From: Rhizophagus irregularis
Taxonomy: Eukaryota; Glomeromycota; Glomeromycetes; Glomerales; Glomeraceae
Assembly (NCBI RefSeq): GCF_026210795.1
Contig: NC_089444.1
Coordinates: 4,764,501 to 4,828,500, forward strand
Direction: 5' to 3'
Length of the DNA stretch: 64,000 bases
Shown here: one piece after another, positions 37,035 through 48,835 of the stretch
Layout of the letters: each line of letters opens with the position of its first letter
How positions within the stretch are numbered: the first letter of the stretch is position 1
The notes under the pieces: model-generated
What the model was told of the DNA's origin: nothing
The model's input: the letters and a program-made list of their open reading frames with translations, nothing else
The model's database searches: none
Translations under genes and position numbers: made by a program

Positions 37035-37829
37035 ATACCTGCATTTATTTATTTGTTTATTTATTACTTTCATTTTTTACTAATTTTTATTTTTTTTTCA
37101 GATAATATGTGTACTTTTCTAAATAAGAAAACAGGTAAATAAAGTGATATTTTTTTTTAAATTTTATTTTACCTTTGTATTATTACCAATCCTACCCTTT
37201 TATTTCTTTCTTTTTGATCTTTAATTTTTTCTGTTTTTGTTTTTGCTTTATTTTTAATTTTCTTTTTTTTTTATTTTGTTTCTTATATTTGTTTCTAATT
37301 TTCTTCTTTTTTTATAGGTCATTAATTTTTATTTTCTTAGATTTTTAAATTGCAGTTAAAGGTACTTTTTTGTTTTTTGTTTTTTGTTTTTATTTCTTAT
37401 ATTTCATTTCTTACTAACTTTTATTTGTCTTTTTCTTTGTGGAATTGTGAGTTTTGTTATTTTCATTTGATTTTATCTTTTTGTTTTTTAAATATTATGA
37501 TTTTGTCATTAATCTTTATAAATTCATGCTTAATCTTTTATTGATCTTTCCTTAATTTATATTCATCTTCTTTATCTTTTTTTTATCCCTTTTTTTTTAT
37601 TTCTTACCATCTATCTATTCTTATTCATCATATCTTTCTTTCTTTATCTTCATTTTTCTTTATCTCCTTTATTTTTTTTTACTCTTATTTATATATTCTC
37701 TTTATTCTTTTTTTATTCATTTTTTTATTTCTTTGTTTCTTTTACCTTTTCTTTATTTATCTCCATCTTCTTATTTCATTTTATTTCATTTATTTATTTC
37801 ATTATTATTTTTTCATTATTTTTTTTATT
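37035..37829. other. Pyrimidine-rich stretch with splice-like signals
   Basis: Extremely T/C-rich on the plus strand. Acceptor-like tracts (TTTTTTTTCAG at 37102, TTTTTTTATAG near 37317) alternate with donor-like GTAAAT (37134). No protein is supported. The layout recalls the mini-exon array at 57997-59943, though without its hairpins. Confidence 0.35.
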
Positions 37830-37832
37830 TTA

Positions 37833-37943
37833 TACAGGTCAAAAAGTGAAAAATCAGGCATCAATTAGTCACCAATTGGTCACCAATCAAATAGTTGATT
37901 GTAGTGACTGATTGATGCCTGATTTTTCACTTTTTGATCTGTA
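37833..37943. mobile_element. 111-bp foldback MITE, CACTA-like family
   Basis: Long inverted ends TACAGGTCAAAAAGTGAAAA... (over 35 bp, two differences) enclose a short centre. They are flanked by TTA (37830-37832, 37944-37946); a TA duplication with ends starting CAGGTC is also possible. The end, including GTGAAAAATCAGGCATCAAT, is related to the left end of the large element at 49436-54813. Confidence 0.8.
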
Positions 37944-37980
37944 TTATTTTTATTGTTAGTTTCTTTATTTACTTTATTTA

Positions 37981-38350
37981 GGCCACTCCAATTTAATAGT
38001 TTGTTTAACGTACCCACCCCCCTCATTTTTGAAAAATTTTTAAAAATAAACAAATATATGTTATATCACGTGACTTATAATAACATCACCAATCTGTATA
38101 TTATTTAAAAGAATTTCTTTTCAGTGTAATTGAATCTACCAAAGAAAATGGTATAATTAATAAAAGTAATATATGTAAACTTATTAATTGCATTATCTGT
38201 AATAAATTAAGATGTATTTTTAGTAAAAATGCATTGAGTGATAAAGAAAAAACTGTTTATTTTTAAATGTTTACTTAATTTGACCCCCTCCCCCCCCTCA
38301 ATTTTTATATAAAATTAGGATGTTAAACAAACTATTAAATTGGAGCAGCC
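37981..38350. mobile_element. 370-bp MITE sharing ends with the 4.2-kb element
   Basis: Inverted ends of about 31 bp begin GGCCACTCCAATTTAATAGT (left) and pair with the right end in reverse. Target duplication TTA (37978-37980, 38351-38353). Both subterminal regions carry a C-run (ACCCCCCTCA and CCCCCCCTCA). The end consensus GGCC-CTCCAA...AATAGT..GTTTAAC equals that of 42438-46609, so it is likely mobilised by that element's transposase. It holds TATCACGTGACT near 38064, also found in the large element. Confidence 0.88.
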
Positions 38351-38428
38351 TTATCAGTATATTGTCCCCATTATTATTCTTTTTATTTTATTAAATTATC
38401 TTCTTTATATTGTTTACTACTAATCATA

Positions 38429-38790
38429 CTTTACTAAAAATGGCTAATTTTTTGAAATATTTTTATAGACCTAGATACAATGGCTTTCAAAACAATTGTG
38501 CAATTATTTTGTAAAATTTTTAAAATATATCAAGATATATTTGAGGTATTTTTGAGATTAAAATATTAAATAATATCAAAGTTAATTATATTATAATAAT
38601 AAAATAATACCAAAAATATTAAAAAATTATTGTAATATTATTTTGAGTTATTTTTATAGACCTAGATACAATATAATTACAAAATAATAGCAAAAATATA
38701 ATAAAAACATTTTGATGTATTAAATGTATTTTTGTAGTATTTTAAAATTATTACAAAATCATTTCAAAAAATTGGCCATTTTTAGTAAAG
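38429..38790. mobile_element. 362-bp MITE with TA duplication
   Basis: Inverted ends CTTTACTAAAAATGGCTAAT (about 32 bp, near identical) are flanked by TA (38427-38428, 38791-38792). Inside, ATTTTTATAGACCTAGATAC occurs twice. No ORF. Confidence 0.85.
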
Positions 38791-38792
38791 TA

Positions 38793-39060
38793 TTAAAATA
38801 AAATTTTTGATTTCAAATTTATTAATTTTTTTAATAAAACATAAAATAAACTTATAATTTTTAACACCATTACAAAGTATAAATGCGTTAGTTTTGCTTT
38901 TAATTAACAATGTATTTAATATAATAAATAAAATTATTTTGTGAAAAAATTTTAAAATTAAAAAAAATTTTATAATATTTATCATGTAATTCAATTTTTA
39001 GCATTTTTAGCTATATTATATAAATTTTTTTTTTGTTTTTTTCATATAGTACAGTATATA
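38793..39060. other. AT-rich spacer between MITEs
   Basis: No gene. The 70-aa minus-strand ORF here is a low-complexity artefact. Confidence 0.4.
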
Positions 39061-39188
39061 TACATGCCACCCAAATTATTTTGGATTGCCGTAATTATAA
39101 GTAAAATCCCAAATTCAATTATGGCATCCCAAATTATTTTGGCACTTTACATAGTAAATTATATATAAACTGAATGAATTATAGCATC

Positions 39189-41586
39189 TAGGGATGGGGG
39201 TTAATTAACCACGGTTAATTAACCATGGTTAATTAACCGTTAATTTTGTTAGTTATGATTGATTTAAAATGGTTAATTAACCGTTATTTATAATTAGCCA
39301 ATCAAAATGCAGAATTTAAATCATGTGATTAAATGATAATCCATTATTTTGTTACACAATTAAATATTAATTAATATAAATATTGATTAAATCTATGATC
39401 TACATATTGCATGATCTTTTTTTTAAGATAAATTTTTTTAAAAAAACACTTTTTTTTTGCAAATTTATTGTTCATTATCATGGTAAAAAAAAAGGGAACT
39501 GTTTGGAAACATTGGACGATAATTACTGAAGCAGAAAGTAATGAAGAAAGTAGTAGGTCTAAGAAAAAAACACATCCTTCTGTACGTTGTAATTATTGTT
39601 CTAAAGTTTTTGAACAAGGTACAGCTAAAAGAATGCAAGTTCATCTTAATGATAGTTGTCCTAGAGCTCCAGAAAGTGCAAAAACAAAGAAACAACAAAT
39701 TCCTGAACTATTAGAAACTTCTGATGCTACTACTTCTACTTTTATTCCTACAGTAAAAACATCAAAAAAGCATTTAAAAAATACAACAATTGAGAATTTT
39801 GTTGATCGTATGAGTGAAGAAGAACAAGATACTCTTGAAATTTTACTAGCTCAAGCATTATTTGCTGCTGGAGTTCCTTTTTCTTTTCTTGAAAATAATT
39901 ATGTTATTCAGTTTTTTCAACAATTACGTCCAGCATTCAAATTACCTAATCGAAGAAAACTTGCTGATGAATTACTTGATGATGTTTTTGATGAAGTTAA
40001 AGCTGAATGTAATGAACAAATTTTACAAGCTAAATCTCTTACAATGGTTTCAGATGGTTGGTCTAATATTAATCGAGAATCAGTTCAAAATTTTGTTATT
40101 TGTACTCCAAAACCATTATTCTTTGATGCTATTTATTCTGGTGAAGAATCTCATACAGCTAAATGGGTTGCAGATGAAATTATTAAACAAATGGAAATTG
40201 TTGGTATTAATAAATTTTCAGCAGTTATTACAGATACAGCTAGTGTAATGAAAGCAGCTTGGCGAATTATTGAAGATAGTTATCCAAGTATTGTTTGTTT
40301 AGGATGTAATTCTCATGTAATGAATCTTTTAATTAGTGATATTTTAAAGATTGATCAAATTAAATCTGTTGTTGAAAATGCAAAAAAGTTGGTCAATTAT
40401 TTTAAGGCACATGTACAGGCAACAGCTAAATTGAAACGTATTCAAAAAGAAAATTATTCTAAAGAAATTGCATTGGTTTTACCAGCACTTACAAGATGGG
40501 GAACACATCTTGCTTGTTTTCAATCACTTCAAAATTCAAGAACAGCACTTGAACAGGCTTTAATGGATATAAGAATTCGTCAAAATATGGATTTAACTTT
40601 AAGAGCTCATATTTTATCAGATGAGTTTTGGGAAGATTTAGATATAATAACAAAAATTATGGAACCAATGGTTTCAGCATTAAAGTTATTTGAATCAGAT
40701 ATTTCAATTCTTTCAAATGTTTATTCATATTTCAAAGAAGTAATGAATCAAATTAATCAAATAGATTGTAATTTTTCTGATAAACTTCAAGAACTTATTG
40801 CAAAGCGATGGGAATATACTTATCATCCTATTACGATAACAGCTTATATGTTAGATCCACAATTTTTGGAAAAAAGTAAAAATGATGAAGTTGAATCTAT
40901 TGGTTATGTAGAATTTACAACATTTGTAAATAAAAGATTTAATCAGGAAGAAGCAGTAGAATTATTTGCTGAATTGGTAAATTTTCGTAATAAAAATTCA
41001 CCTTACGATAATGAAATTATTTGGAAATCTGCTAATATTCTTAATTCATCTTTATGGCGGCAATCACGGCCAACTAGTAAACTTCAACAACTGGCTATTA
41101 AAATTCTCTCAATTCCTACATCTTCCTGCAGCTGCAGAAAGAAATTTTTCTACTTTTGGTTTTATTCATAATAAAATTCGAAATAGATTGAAAAATGAAC
41201 GTGTTAAAAAATTAGTTTATATTTATGGAAATCTTCGAATGTGTAATAGACTTGTAAAAATACAAAAAAAGAAACAGATTAGTAATTTTAATGAAAATGA
41301 AGAAGATAGTAATAATAGTTCTGATAATGAAAATAAAGAAGATGATAATAATAATAGTTCTGATAATGATAGTATATTTGGATTTGAAGCAAATGTTATT
41401 AATTTAGATGATGAAGAATAAATAAAATATATTAAAATTTTATAATATTTAATAAATTATAAATTTATTTTAACTTCCTTAAAATTATATATACAGGTTA
41501 TTTATGGGTTAATTAACCGTTAACTAACCGTTAATTAACCGGTTAATTAACCAAATTCATAACTAACGGTTATTTTACCAACCCTA
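39189..41586 (+). mobile_element. Near-complete hAT transposon, 2398 bp
   Basis: Flanked by a perfect 8-bp duplication ATAGCATC (39181-39188, 41587-41594). Ends TAGGGATGGGGGTTAATTAA (left) and TAGGGTTGGTAAAATAACCG (right, reversed) are imperfect beyond the first ten bases. About ten TTAATTAACC motifs cluster in both subterminal regions, the expected transposase-binding sites. It encodes one transposase. Confidence 0.95.
39480..41421 (+). CDS. hAT transposase, one frameshift near the C-terminus
   Basis: ATG at 39480 (MVKKKGTVWKHWTII). BED-type zinc finger about residues 30-65 (RCNYCSKVF ... HLNDSCP). Then the RNase H-like core: LTMVSDGWSN with the first catalytic aspartate, FSAVITDTASVMKAAW with the second, CLGCNSHVMNLL (C/H-x-x-H), and LPALTRWGTHLACFQSL. 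The frame breaks at about 41125: frame 1 ends in SCSCRKKF and a stop at 41171, while a +1 frame continues with AAAERNFSTFGFIHNKIRNR (the hAT C-terminal dimerisation domain) and an acidic asparagine/serine tail to 41421. One extra base in TCTTCCTGCAG accounts for it. Otherwise intact, so it is young. Confidence 0.9.
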
Positions 41587-41618
41587 ATAGCATCCCAAAA
41601 TAATTTGGGCAGCATGTA

Positions 41619-41867
41619 TAACAGTATAACTTTTATACGTATATTATATATATATATAAGTACTGTACTGTATTGTATAAACTTATTTAATTTAATTATA
41701 TGACATATAGTACAGTTTAACTAATTATACAGTACAGTTTATCTATCTATCTATGTATATTTGTATATTATATACCATCTATATGTAGCAAAAAATATAT
41801 AAATCTACAGGTGAAGAAATGCAAAAAATACTTTTTTTATTAATAATGCAAAATAGTAGATACAGAC
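41619..41867. other. AT-rich spacer
   Basis: No feature seen apart from TATA-rich microsatellite sequence. Confidence 0.4.
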
Positions 41868-42092
41868 AGGATCCGCTTATTTATAATAAAGATCCTTATA
41901 GAAAATTGACCCTTTACTAATAGTTTTTACCTTACTTTTTTCTTAAATTCTATTGGTTAATTAGCTAAAAAGGAAAAAAATCATAACAATGTAACATAAA
42001 ATTTCCTTTTATAGTAGAATCTGCAAAGAATTTTATATATGATTTTTATCTTAGTCCTGAGAGTGACCTATCTTATAAGTAAGCGGGGTCCT
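41868..42092. mobile_element. Probable 225-bp MITE
   Basis: Ends AGGATCCGCTTATTTATAA and AGGACCCCGCTTACTTATAA face each other. The flanks ATACAGAC and ATGCAGAT are similar over 8 bp but not identical. hAT origin is possible; the assignment is tentative. Confidence 0.45.
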
Positions 42093-42437
42093 ATGCAGAT
42101 ATATGTGCAGTAATATACAGGTATAAATAAGAAAACAGACTAATAGATATTATACTATATATTTAATAGATTAACATATTTATTATATACATAAGCCTAA
42201 TTTAAGTAAAGCATTTATATGTAGATTATAAAAATTTTCATAACTATTAACTATACATATTTTTTTTATATAAATATGATTTATTAAATTAACTGTTTAG
42301 ATTCTTTTAGAAAAGTAATTAATTGTTCTGATTATTTTTTTAGGTAAATTAGATACTAATAAATTTGACACTAATTCTGAAAAAAAAGATTTCTTAATGA
42401 TTTCTATATGCTTGATAGATTTTTTAAATCATACTTA

Positions 42438-45400
42438 GGCCGTTCCAACAAATAGTCTCGTTTAACATCAACCCCCCCTCATTATTTCAAAAAATTCAGA
42501 TTTAAATGTACATTTTGTATATCACGTGATTTTATAAAAATACGATAATAAAGATAAAATAACAATCATTTTACTTAACAAATTATTTATTAAAAGATTA
42601 TATAATACAAAAATTATTCTCTTTTCCTTTTTCTTGTTAATTCACCAACTTTTTTCTTACCCCAAGTATGAAAAGAATGACCCGAAAGTTGACAATTAGA
42701 ACAAAGTGGATATACAGATTGATATCCATGAAGTAAATCGTCAGTTGCCTCCACCAATGAATTATTTTTACCACAATAATAACAAATAGGAGGTTTTTTT
42801 AGGCGATTTGAATAATAACCACTTTCAATTGGAGAATCACAGCTAAGAGATTGACGAATAAAAACAATACCTTTCAGCTCATGTGAAGGTGGCATCCATT
42901 CTTCAATTCCACAAGTAAAATCATTATCATTTATTTTGAGCTGTAATGTGGATATCTGCTCCTTTTTTTAAAGCACTCATACTATAAATGCATCGAATTT
43001 TTCCACAAAAATCACATTCAACGAATTCGCGAACACGATTATTATTGAAAATGCCCTGGGGTAAATTATCAGCTTCTAGTTGTCCTGCTTTACTTGGACG
43101 AAAGTTTTCAGATGTTTGAGTCCCATATATACTTGAAAAATCCTTATAATGATTAGAATCAGCTAAAATAAAAACGCCCAAAAATATAATTAGAAATTTG
43201 AGCACTTTATGCAAAAAGGTTGTATAATTCTTACCAATAGATGGTTCAGGATCAGGCAAAAAATGCAATTCATCAAATACTTCAATTGGTAATTCAACTG
43301 GTAAACAGATAGTACATTCACTATTATTGCATTTCTTAATCTGCAGAAATTAGAGTTTTGTGATAAATTTCGAATACAATGAATATATATAAGTGCATTT
43401 TACTCTATTTGACATACCTGAAATGAATATTGTCTAATTTGACAATGCGTATCAATAAATTCCTTTAATTTATGAAATTTTCTTAATTCTACTAGCGTTG
43501 TATCATTAATTGTAAGCTGACTTTCAGCTGTTAATATAGACTATTATAATATTAATGATTAACAAAAATAAATTTAAGCAAATATTAATATAAAAAATAC
43601 CTCAAATAAAGAATCAATTTCAGTTTCTATGGCAGGAGAAGCGATTTTGAATTTTAAATCATGTAAAGAAAGTCGTGAAGTACGATTTTCAAGGAATTCT
43701 TGAGTAATTTTAATTGATTTAATAAGCTCTTCTTTTAAATGTGAATTAGAATTAGCTCCTTCACGGATTTCAGATAAAGTTTTAAGCTTTTCAAAAGCTT
43801 GTTCTGATAATCCACTCATATCTTCTCGCTTCAAAGCAACACCTTGCAAAGCAAGATTTAATATTGACATTATACGTTCAGCTGGATTGGCCCAACTGTG
43901 GTAAGGAGCAGTTCGTACAGCAGCTAAGAAATCAAAGTTACCTTTTAAAAACAAGGCTATCAATGATATTTGAACAGATCCATATGTGCATCGGTGATCT
44001 GGACCACCATCAGTATATAAAAGTAAAATTTTAGGTTTGTTAATATTATCTTGATATTGAATAGAATAATTATTATAGAATTCTGTTGCATGTCGTATAG
44101 CAGAACTTGGTTGGAAAATTGTATCTTTATATGCTATATATACTTGACCCTGGTAAAATGAATCTGATATACTATTTGGAATGTCAACAAATAAAGATGC
44201 CGAAGGGGTCAAAGATAATTTTGTAAAATCGTGATCGCAAGAATTAAGTATTCCATCTATAGTAGTTAATGCTGATTTATTTCTCACTCCTGTTGAAGTA
44301 GCAACTGATTCTCCAATAGGAACTTTATGTTTGTCATCAGCACAAATTAATGTTGTATACTCTTTAAATTTAATAGCAAATTCACGTAAATATCTCCAAA
44401 GTGCAGAACAGTAATGTGAATCAATATGAGACTTGCGTATTTGACGAGCTTGAATCATATATCGAATTTGGAACCTGCCTGTATACCGATTTTCTGAAAA
44501 TTCTGTTTTTGGCCAAAATTGTAATCGCACCCATTCAGTTGAAGGTATTTCAATATCATTTGGTATGGTGCCATATTTATTTTCTAATCGTTCAATTATG
44601 ATTTGCACCAGATCCTTAACTGAGATGGCAATTGGCATATATAAAGTTGAGGTATGTCGTCGATCATGCACTGCAGGCGTAACCTTTTTAAAATTTGAGA
44701 TGATCTTGATATAAATTATATAAGATATAAATACCAAAAATAGTATTTAAATTAATAATCATTACCTCATTAAAGTAATCTTGCATTTCGTTCCAAAAGA
44801 CATCAAATTTTGTGCCTTTTTCATTAATAATCTTACGAAGATCTATAATAATATCAGGATCTTGGGTATCTAGCATCAATTTTATCCGTTCATGTGTTTT
44901 CTTATTGATTTCATTATCTGGTGTTGATACATCTCCTGTTAAATCTTGATAAAGTACTTGCAGAATTGAGCGTGATGCTTTAACTATTAAAGAATACTAT
45001 AAAAAGGTTGGTGTATATTTAGTATTTTCAATATTTTCAAAAGAAATATTTTAACTGAAATATAAACAAAAAAAAAAAAAAGAAAAAAACCTTATTTATC
45101 ACATTTTTTCGCATTTGTCTTGTACAATAGATTGGGATTTGGTCATATGCTGCAGAAATATTTTTTGCTTCTTTTGTCTTGTCACATTTATCCAAAGAAG
45201 GAATTTTCCATACAAAATTTAATGTACCGAGATAATTGCCATGATAATAACGATATAGCGTGAAGGATACATCAGCACAAATATTTTGAAAAAAGAGATA
45301 TATATTTTGTGGCTTGGGAGGAAGCAAATGATCTATATTTAGAAGATCATAATCATTGGATTCACGAAGAAGCTGTGCTAAAAACTCATATTGAGATGGA

Positions 45401-46609
45401 TATAAGTCAACAGCTTCAATATCCTCAACTGTAATATCATCCCGCCCATTTCTTACAGGAACTAGACTCGTATGTATAGTACGCATTCTATTATTAACCC
45501 CTTGAAGATAGTTGGCATATTCTTGAGCTATTTTTATCAGATCATCAATATCTTTAATTACTTCTTCCCAATGTAATAGGCGTGTCCAAGGTTGTTGAAT
45601 AGATAAAATTAAAGCTTTAACAAATGACTCAAGTTTTTCTCGTGATATTTCAATTTTTTTATGCTTCGTAGTATCATGATAGAGATTATAATGACTTTCA
45701 GAAGCATATACAGGAAGTTTGGCTATAATTTTTGGTAGTTTCAAGCCGCGTTTTTCCAATTTGCCAAGATGAGGATCCAAATACCATACTAAATCGGTAA
45801 CTCTGCGGATAAAAGAATGCCCAATAGTTAAATGATTATCATTCAGCCATCCCAGTTTCCTTTCTTGCAAAATTTTTAAAAAATCATTATAGAGCAAATC
45901 ATTACGAAATTGGGAGTTGTAAAGTGGTGGAAGTTTTTTTAGGCGTTGTTGTGTCATCATGAAATTAAATGCTGAAGATCCTTCATTAGATAACTCATCG
46001 GGAATTAATATACTATGAGATATTGTAAAACGTACATGCTGCGCCTTCAATTGAAAACATGCTTCTAAATTTTCGGTAAGACCATTTAATATAGGATGCC
46101 AAGCTGAAGAATCATTACATTGAAGATCAACTTTTACCAGCTTATCTTCTAAAAAGAGTTCATTTGAAAGTGCTTCTTTTAATAAATCTTCAAAATTTCC
46201 GGACTCTTTAATACCAACCACTGCTGATTTTACTAAAGATATGCCATTTTCATAGGCTGTTACAAACAAATACAACATTTGATGTATATAATTTCCAAAA
46301 AAAGTATCGTCAGTTCTGCAGTTTTATTTACTGATACTACACGAAAGAAAAAGAAAAGTTTATCGAACAAAGAAAAAAGAAAAAGAAAATACGATTTGTT
46401 CACATGTTAATAATATAAATTAAGTGTTGATACAAGTGGTCGATTGTGATACAATATCGCAAACTTAACGTTACAATCATTACATCTAATAAAATAACGT
46501 GACTTTATATATGTGTTTAAAATTTAATATGTACAAAATTTTACCCCCGCCCCCCCTCTATTTTTTTCATGTCATGTGATGTTAAACGAAACTATTTGTT
46601 GGAGCGGCC
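42438..46609 (-). mobile_element. 4172-bp DNA transposon of unrecognised superfamily
   Basis: Inverted ends of about 31 bp: GGCCGTTCCAACAAATAGTC left, and GGCCGCTCCAACAAATAGTT right (reversed), continuing to GTTTAACAT. Target duplication TTA (42435-42437, 46610-46612). Subterminal C-runs are present at both ends (ACCCCCCCTC, CCCCCCCTC) and CACGTGA-like motifs just inside. It carries one multi-exon gene on the minus strand. TTA duplication and GG-starting ends resemble PIF/Harbinger, but the protein does not look like a Harbinger transposase. Confidence 0.9.
42614..46278 (-). CDS. DDE-type transposase candidate, six exons
   Basis: Exons: 46278-45091, 44996-44766, about 44704 (or 44683)-43601, 43540-43418, 43340-43235, 43162-42614. 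Introns are 60-94 nt with GT-AG ends, for about 1095 aa. Residues 1-470 are a helical N-terminal part without known domain. The central part has LICADDKHKVPIGE, then LLYTDGGPDHRCTYGSVQI, then TAPYHSWANPAERIMSILNL. These give an ordered D, D, E set on strand-like contexts, as in an RNase H-fold transposase. C-terminal cysteine pairs follow: KKCNNSECTICLP, CDFCGKIRC, ICYYCGKNN and YPLCSNCQLSGHSFH, suggesting zinc binding. In exon 6 an A7 run (42963-42969) shifts the frame: A6 would join KK to EQISTLQLKIND. No other break is seen. Confidence 0.8.
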
Positions 46610-46612
46610 TTA

Positions 46613-47344
46613 TTATTAATTATACAGTAAATTTATTACTTTTACAGAAAAGTATAATCATAAAAAATGAGAGTTTTTACCTTATTTAGTTACTTATAAG
46701 TACTTTTTGAATCTGTCTATTAACTTGTTAATATCCTGTAAAATTGTTAATATCCCATTCTCTAAAATACATATTACATAAATTCCAATATGTTTTTTTA
46801 AATAAAACAAAAAGTTAAAAAATATGATTATATAATTATATAATATAAATATTACAAGTTTACTTACTTTGAATTTTATATCCTATACTTTAATTTTCAT
46901 TATAACTGATTATTAATCTTTTAGTAAACTACCAAAACAAATTCCATTTTATTTGAAAGTTCTTGTAATAATTTTCCTGTATTTTACTGATCTGTTTTTA
47001 GATCATCATCTCTCTTAATTTTTTTACATATCAGTTGTAATGATTCTATTAAATGAAAATTATGATATTTATTTTTTGATTTAATTTTTACTTCCATTAT
47101 TGAATCTCTTTTTTTATTATAGTGATTACATAAGAAAATAGATAAAATGACGTTTTAATAAATATAATAAATAAGTAAATTAGAATTTAAATAACAAAAA
47201 AATGGTGTAAAGTTACCTTTTTACTAATTCTTAATTAAAATAATAGAATTCGATTAAGAGGTTAATAATATTCACCAACTATTAATCTTAAATTAGTAAA
47301 ATATTGTTTTTTTTTAAAAAAAAAATCTGATTTATAAATAATTA
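46613..47344. other. AT-rich stretch downstream of the channel remnant
   Basis: A short minus-strand stretch at 46960-47100 (LIESLQLICKKIKRDDDLKT) looks coding and might be a displaced C-terminal tail. The pore-lining last membrane helix expected for the channel family is not found. Confidence 0.35.
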
Positions 47345-48063
47345 CCAGTAAGAAGATTATATACTGCTAAAAGAGAAGTAAAAAACCAATTAAACAAATT
47401 TGTATTTGAATCAGGATCTTGAATTATTGTTGTAGTATTATTTATAGTTCCATCTGAATTAATAAAATTATATTTAGTTGCAATATTCCATAAATCATTA
47501 TTCATCATTAATACTATTTGATCTTAGAATAATGAAAAATGCTTGAGCATATCCCAATATTATAAAAAATAAAAGTACTAAAAATGGAAAAACTGTTTTT
47601 GCAACACCAATCATTATGGCAAAGTAAATTCCAAATGATTTAAATACTCTAAAAAATAGTAAAAATTCAAAACTCAATAATATAATAGATATTGCTGTAA
47701 ACCAAAGTGGTGGGCTTTTATTAATAAGCCAAAAAGTGGATGTTATAATGGATAAAAGATATCATGCTCTTACATCTATTTGTTGATTAAATCAAGTTAA
47801 TTTTGTTTTAAATATTAGATAATAATTAAATAAATATTACTTACCAAATAAATTCCAAAAATCATTAAAATAAATTTTATAATTCTATAAACAATATCGA
47901 ATTTCAAAAATTAAAAATATTGAAGCAAATATAATAGAAATTATAAAAAGTAATTTAAAATAAAAATCAGAAATAGAATTTTGTTCTAATGTAAAAGCTA
48001 ATGAATAACAAATATAAAAAATTATATAAAATAACCAAATCAGATAATAGTAAACTCTTCTAA

Positions 48064-48491
48064 CCCTATAAAAAGTATTTATATTTAAAATATAATTAAA
48101 AACTTTTTAAAATATATTTAAAATATACTTAAAATATATTTAATTTAAAAATTGCGAAATACTTATAATATACTTAAAATGTATTTATAATTATCTTAAA
48201 ATATATTTCTAATATATTTAATTTTTGCCCAAATACTTAAAATATACTTAAATTGTAAATTTAAGTATATTATAGATATATTTTTTACATACTTAAAATA
48301 TACTTATAATAATCTTATAATATACTTAAATTTTAATTTAAATATAATTTAAATATATTTTAAGTATATGGGCAAAAATTAAATATATTAAACATATATT
48401 TTAAGATAATTTTAAGTATATTTTAGGTATTTTGCAATTTTTAAATTAAGTATATTTTAAATATATTTTAAGTATAATACTTTTTATAGGG
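48064..48491. mobile_element. 428-bp near-perfect palindromic MITE
   Basis: Starts CCCTATAAAAAGTATTTATA and ends in the inverse. The two halves of about 200 bp are inverted copies rich in AAAATATACTTA. Target duplication TAA (48061-48063, 48492-48494), 3 bp, as in PIF/Harbinger or CACTA-like groups. It sits inside an exon of the channel gene between KWNTF and RRVYYY. Confidence 0.9.
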
Positions 48492-48723
48492 TAAAAGTAT
48501 TCCACTTATAATCTATAATTGCTGCAAAATTCCACCAATTATAAAAATGATTACTATCTATATTACAAAATAGAATAGATTTTTGTTTATATAAAAATTC
48601 ATTCCAAATACTATTACTTTCTGGTATTATCATGATTATTTTTAGTACTGTAATTATTTTTTTTAGTATTGTATTTTGATAATATTATTATTTTTAGTCT
48701 TATTATTTTTAGAGTAATGTACT

Positions 48724-48835
48724 AATGTTTCTTATGATCATTATCTTTGTTCTTATGATCACTATCTTTGTTCTTATGATCATCATCTTTGTTTTTATTA
48801 TGATCATTATCTTTATTCTTATGATCATTATTTTT
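48724..48835. repeat. Short tandem repeat in coding sequence
   Basis: CTTTGTTCTTATGATCATTA-type units of 18-24 bp repeat five to six times and encode the KNKDNDHK stretch of the channel gene. Confidence 0.8.

Larger units (their letters stand above)
39063..41616. mobile_element. Small TA-type MITE split by a hAT insertion
   Basis: Left part 39063-39188 and right part 41595-41616 form one MITE of about 148 bp. Its inverted ends CATGCCACCCAAATTATTTT (left) match the right end with one or two changes and are flanked by TA (39061-39062, 41617-41618). An inner copy of the end motif (GGCATCCCAAATTATTTTGG) lies at 39123-39142. The hAT at 39189-41586 sits inside it. Confidence 0.85.
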
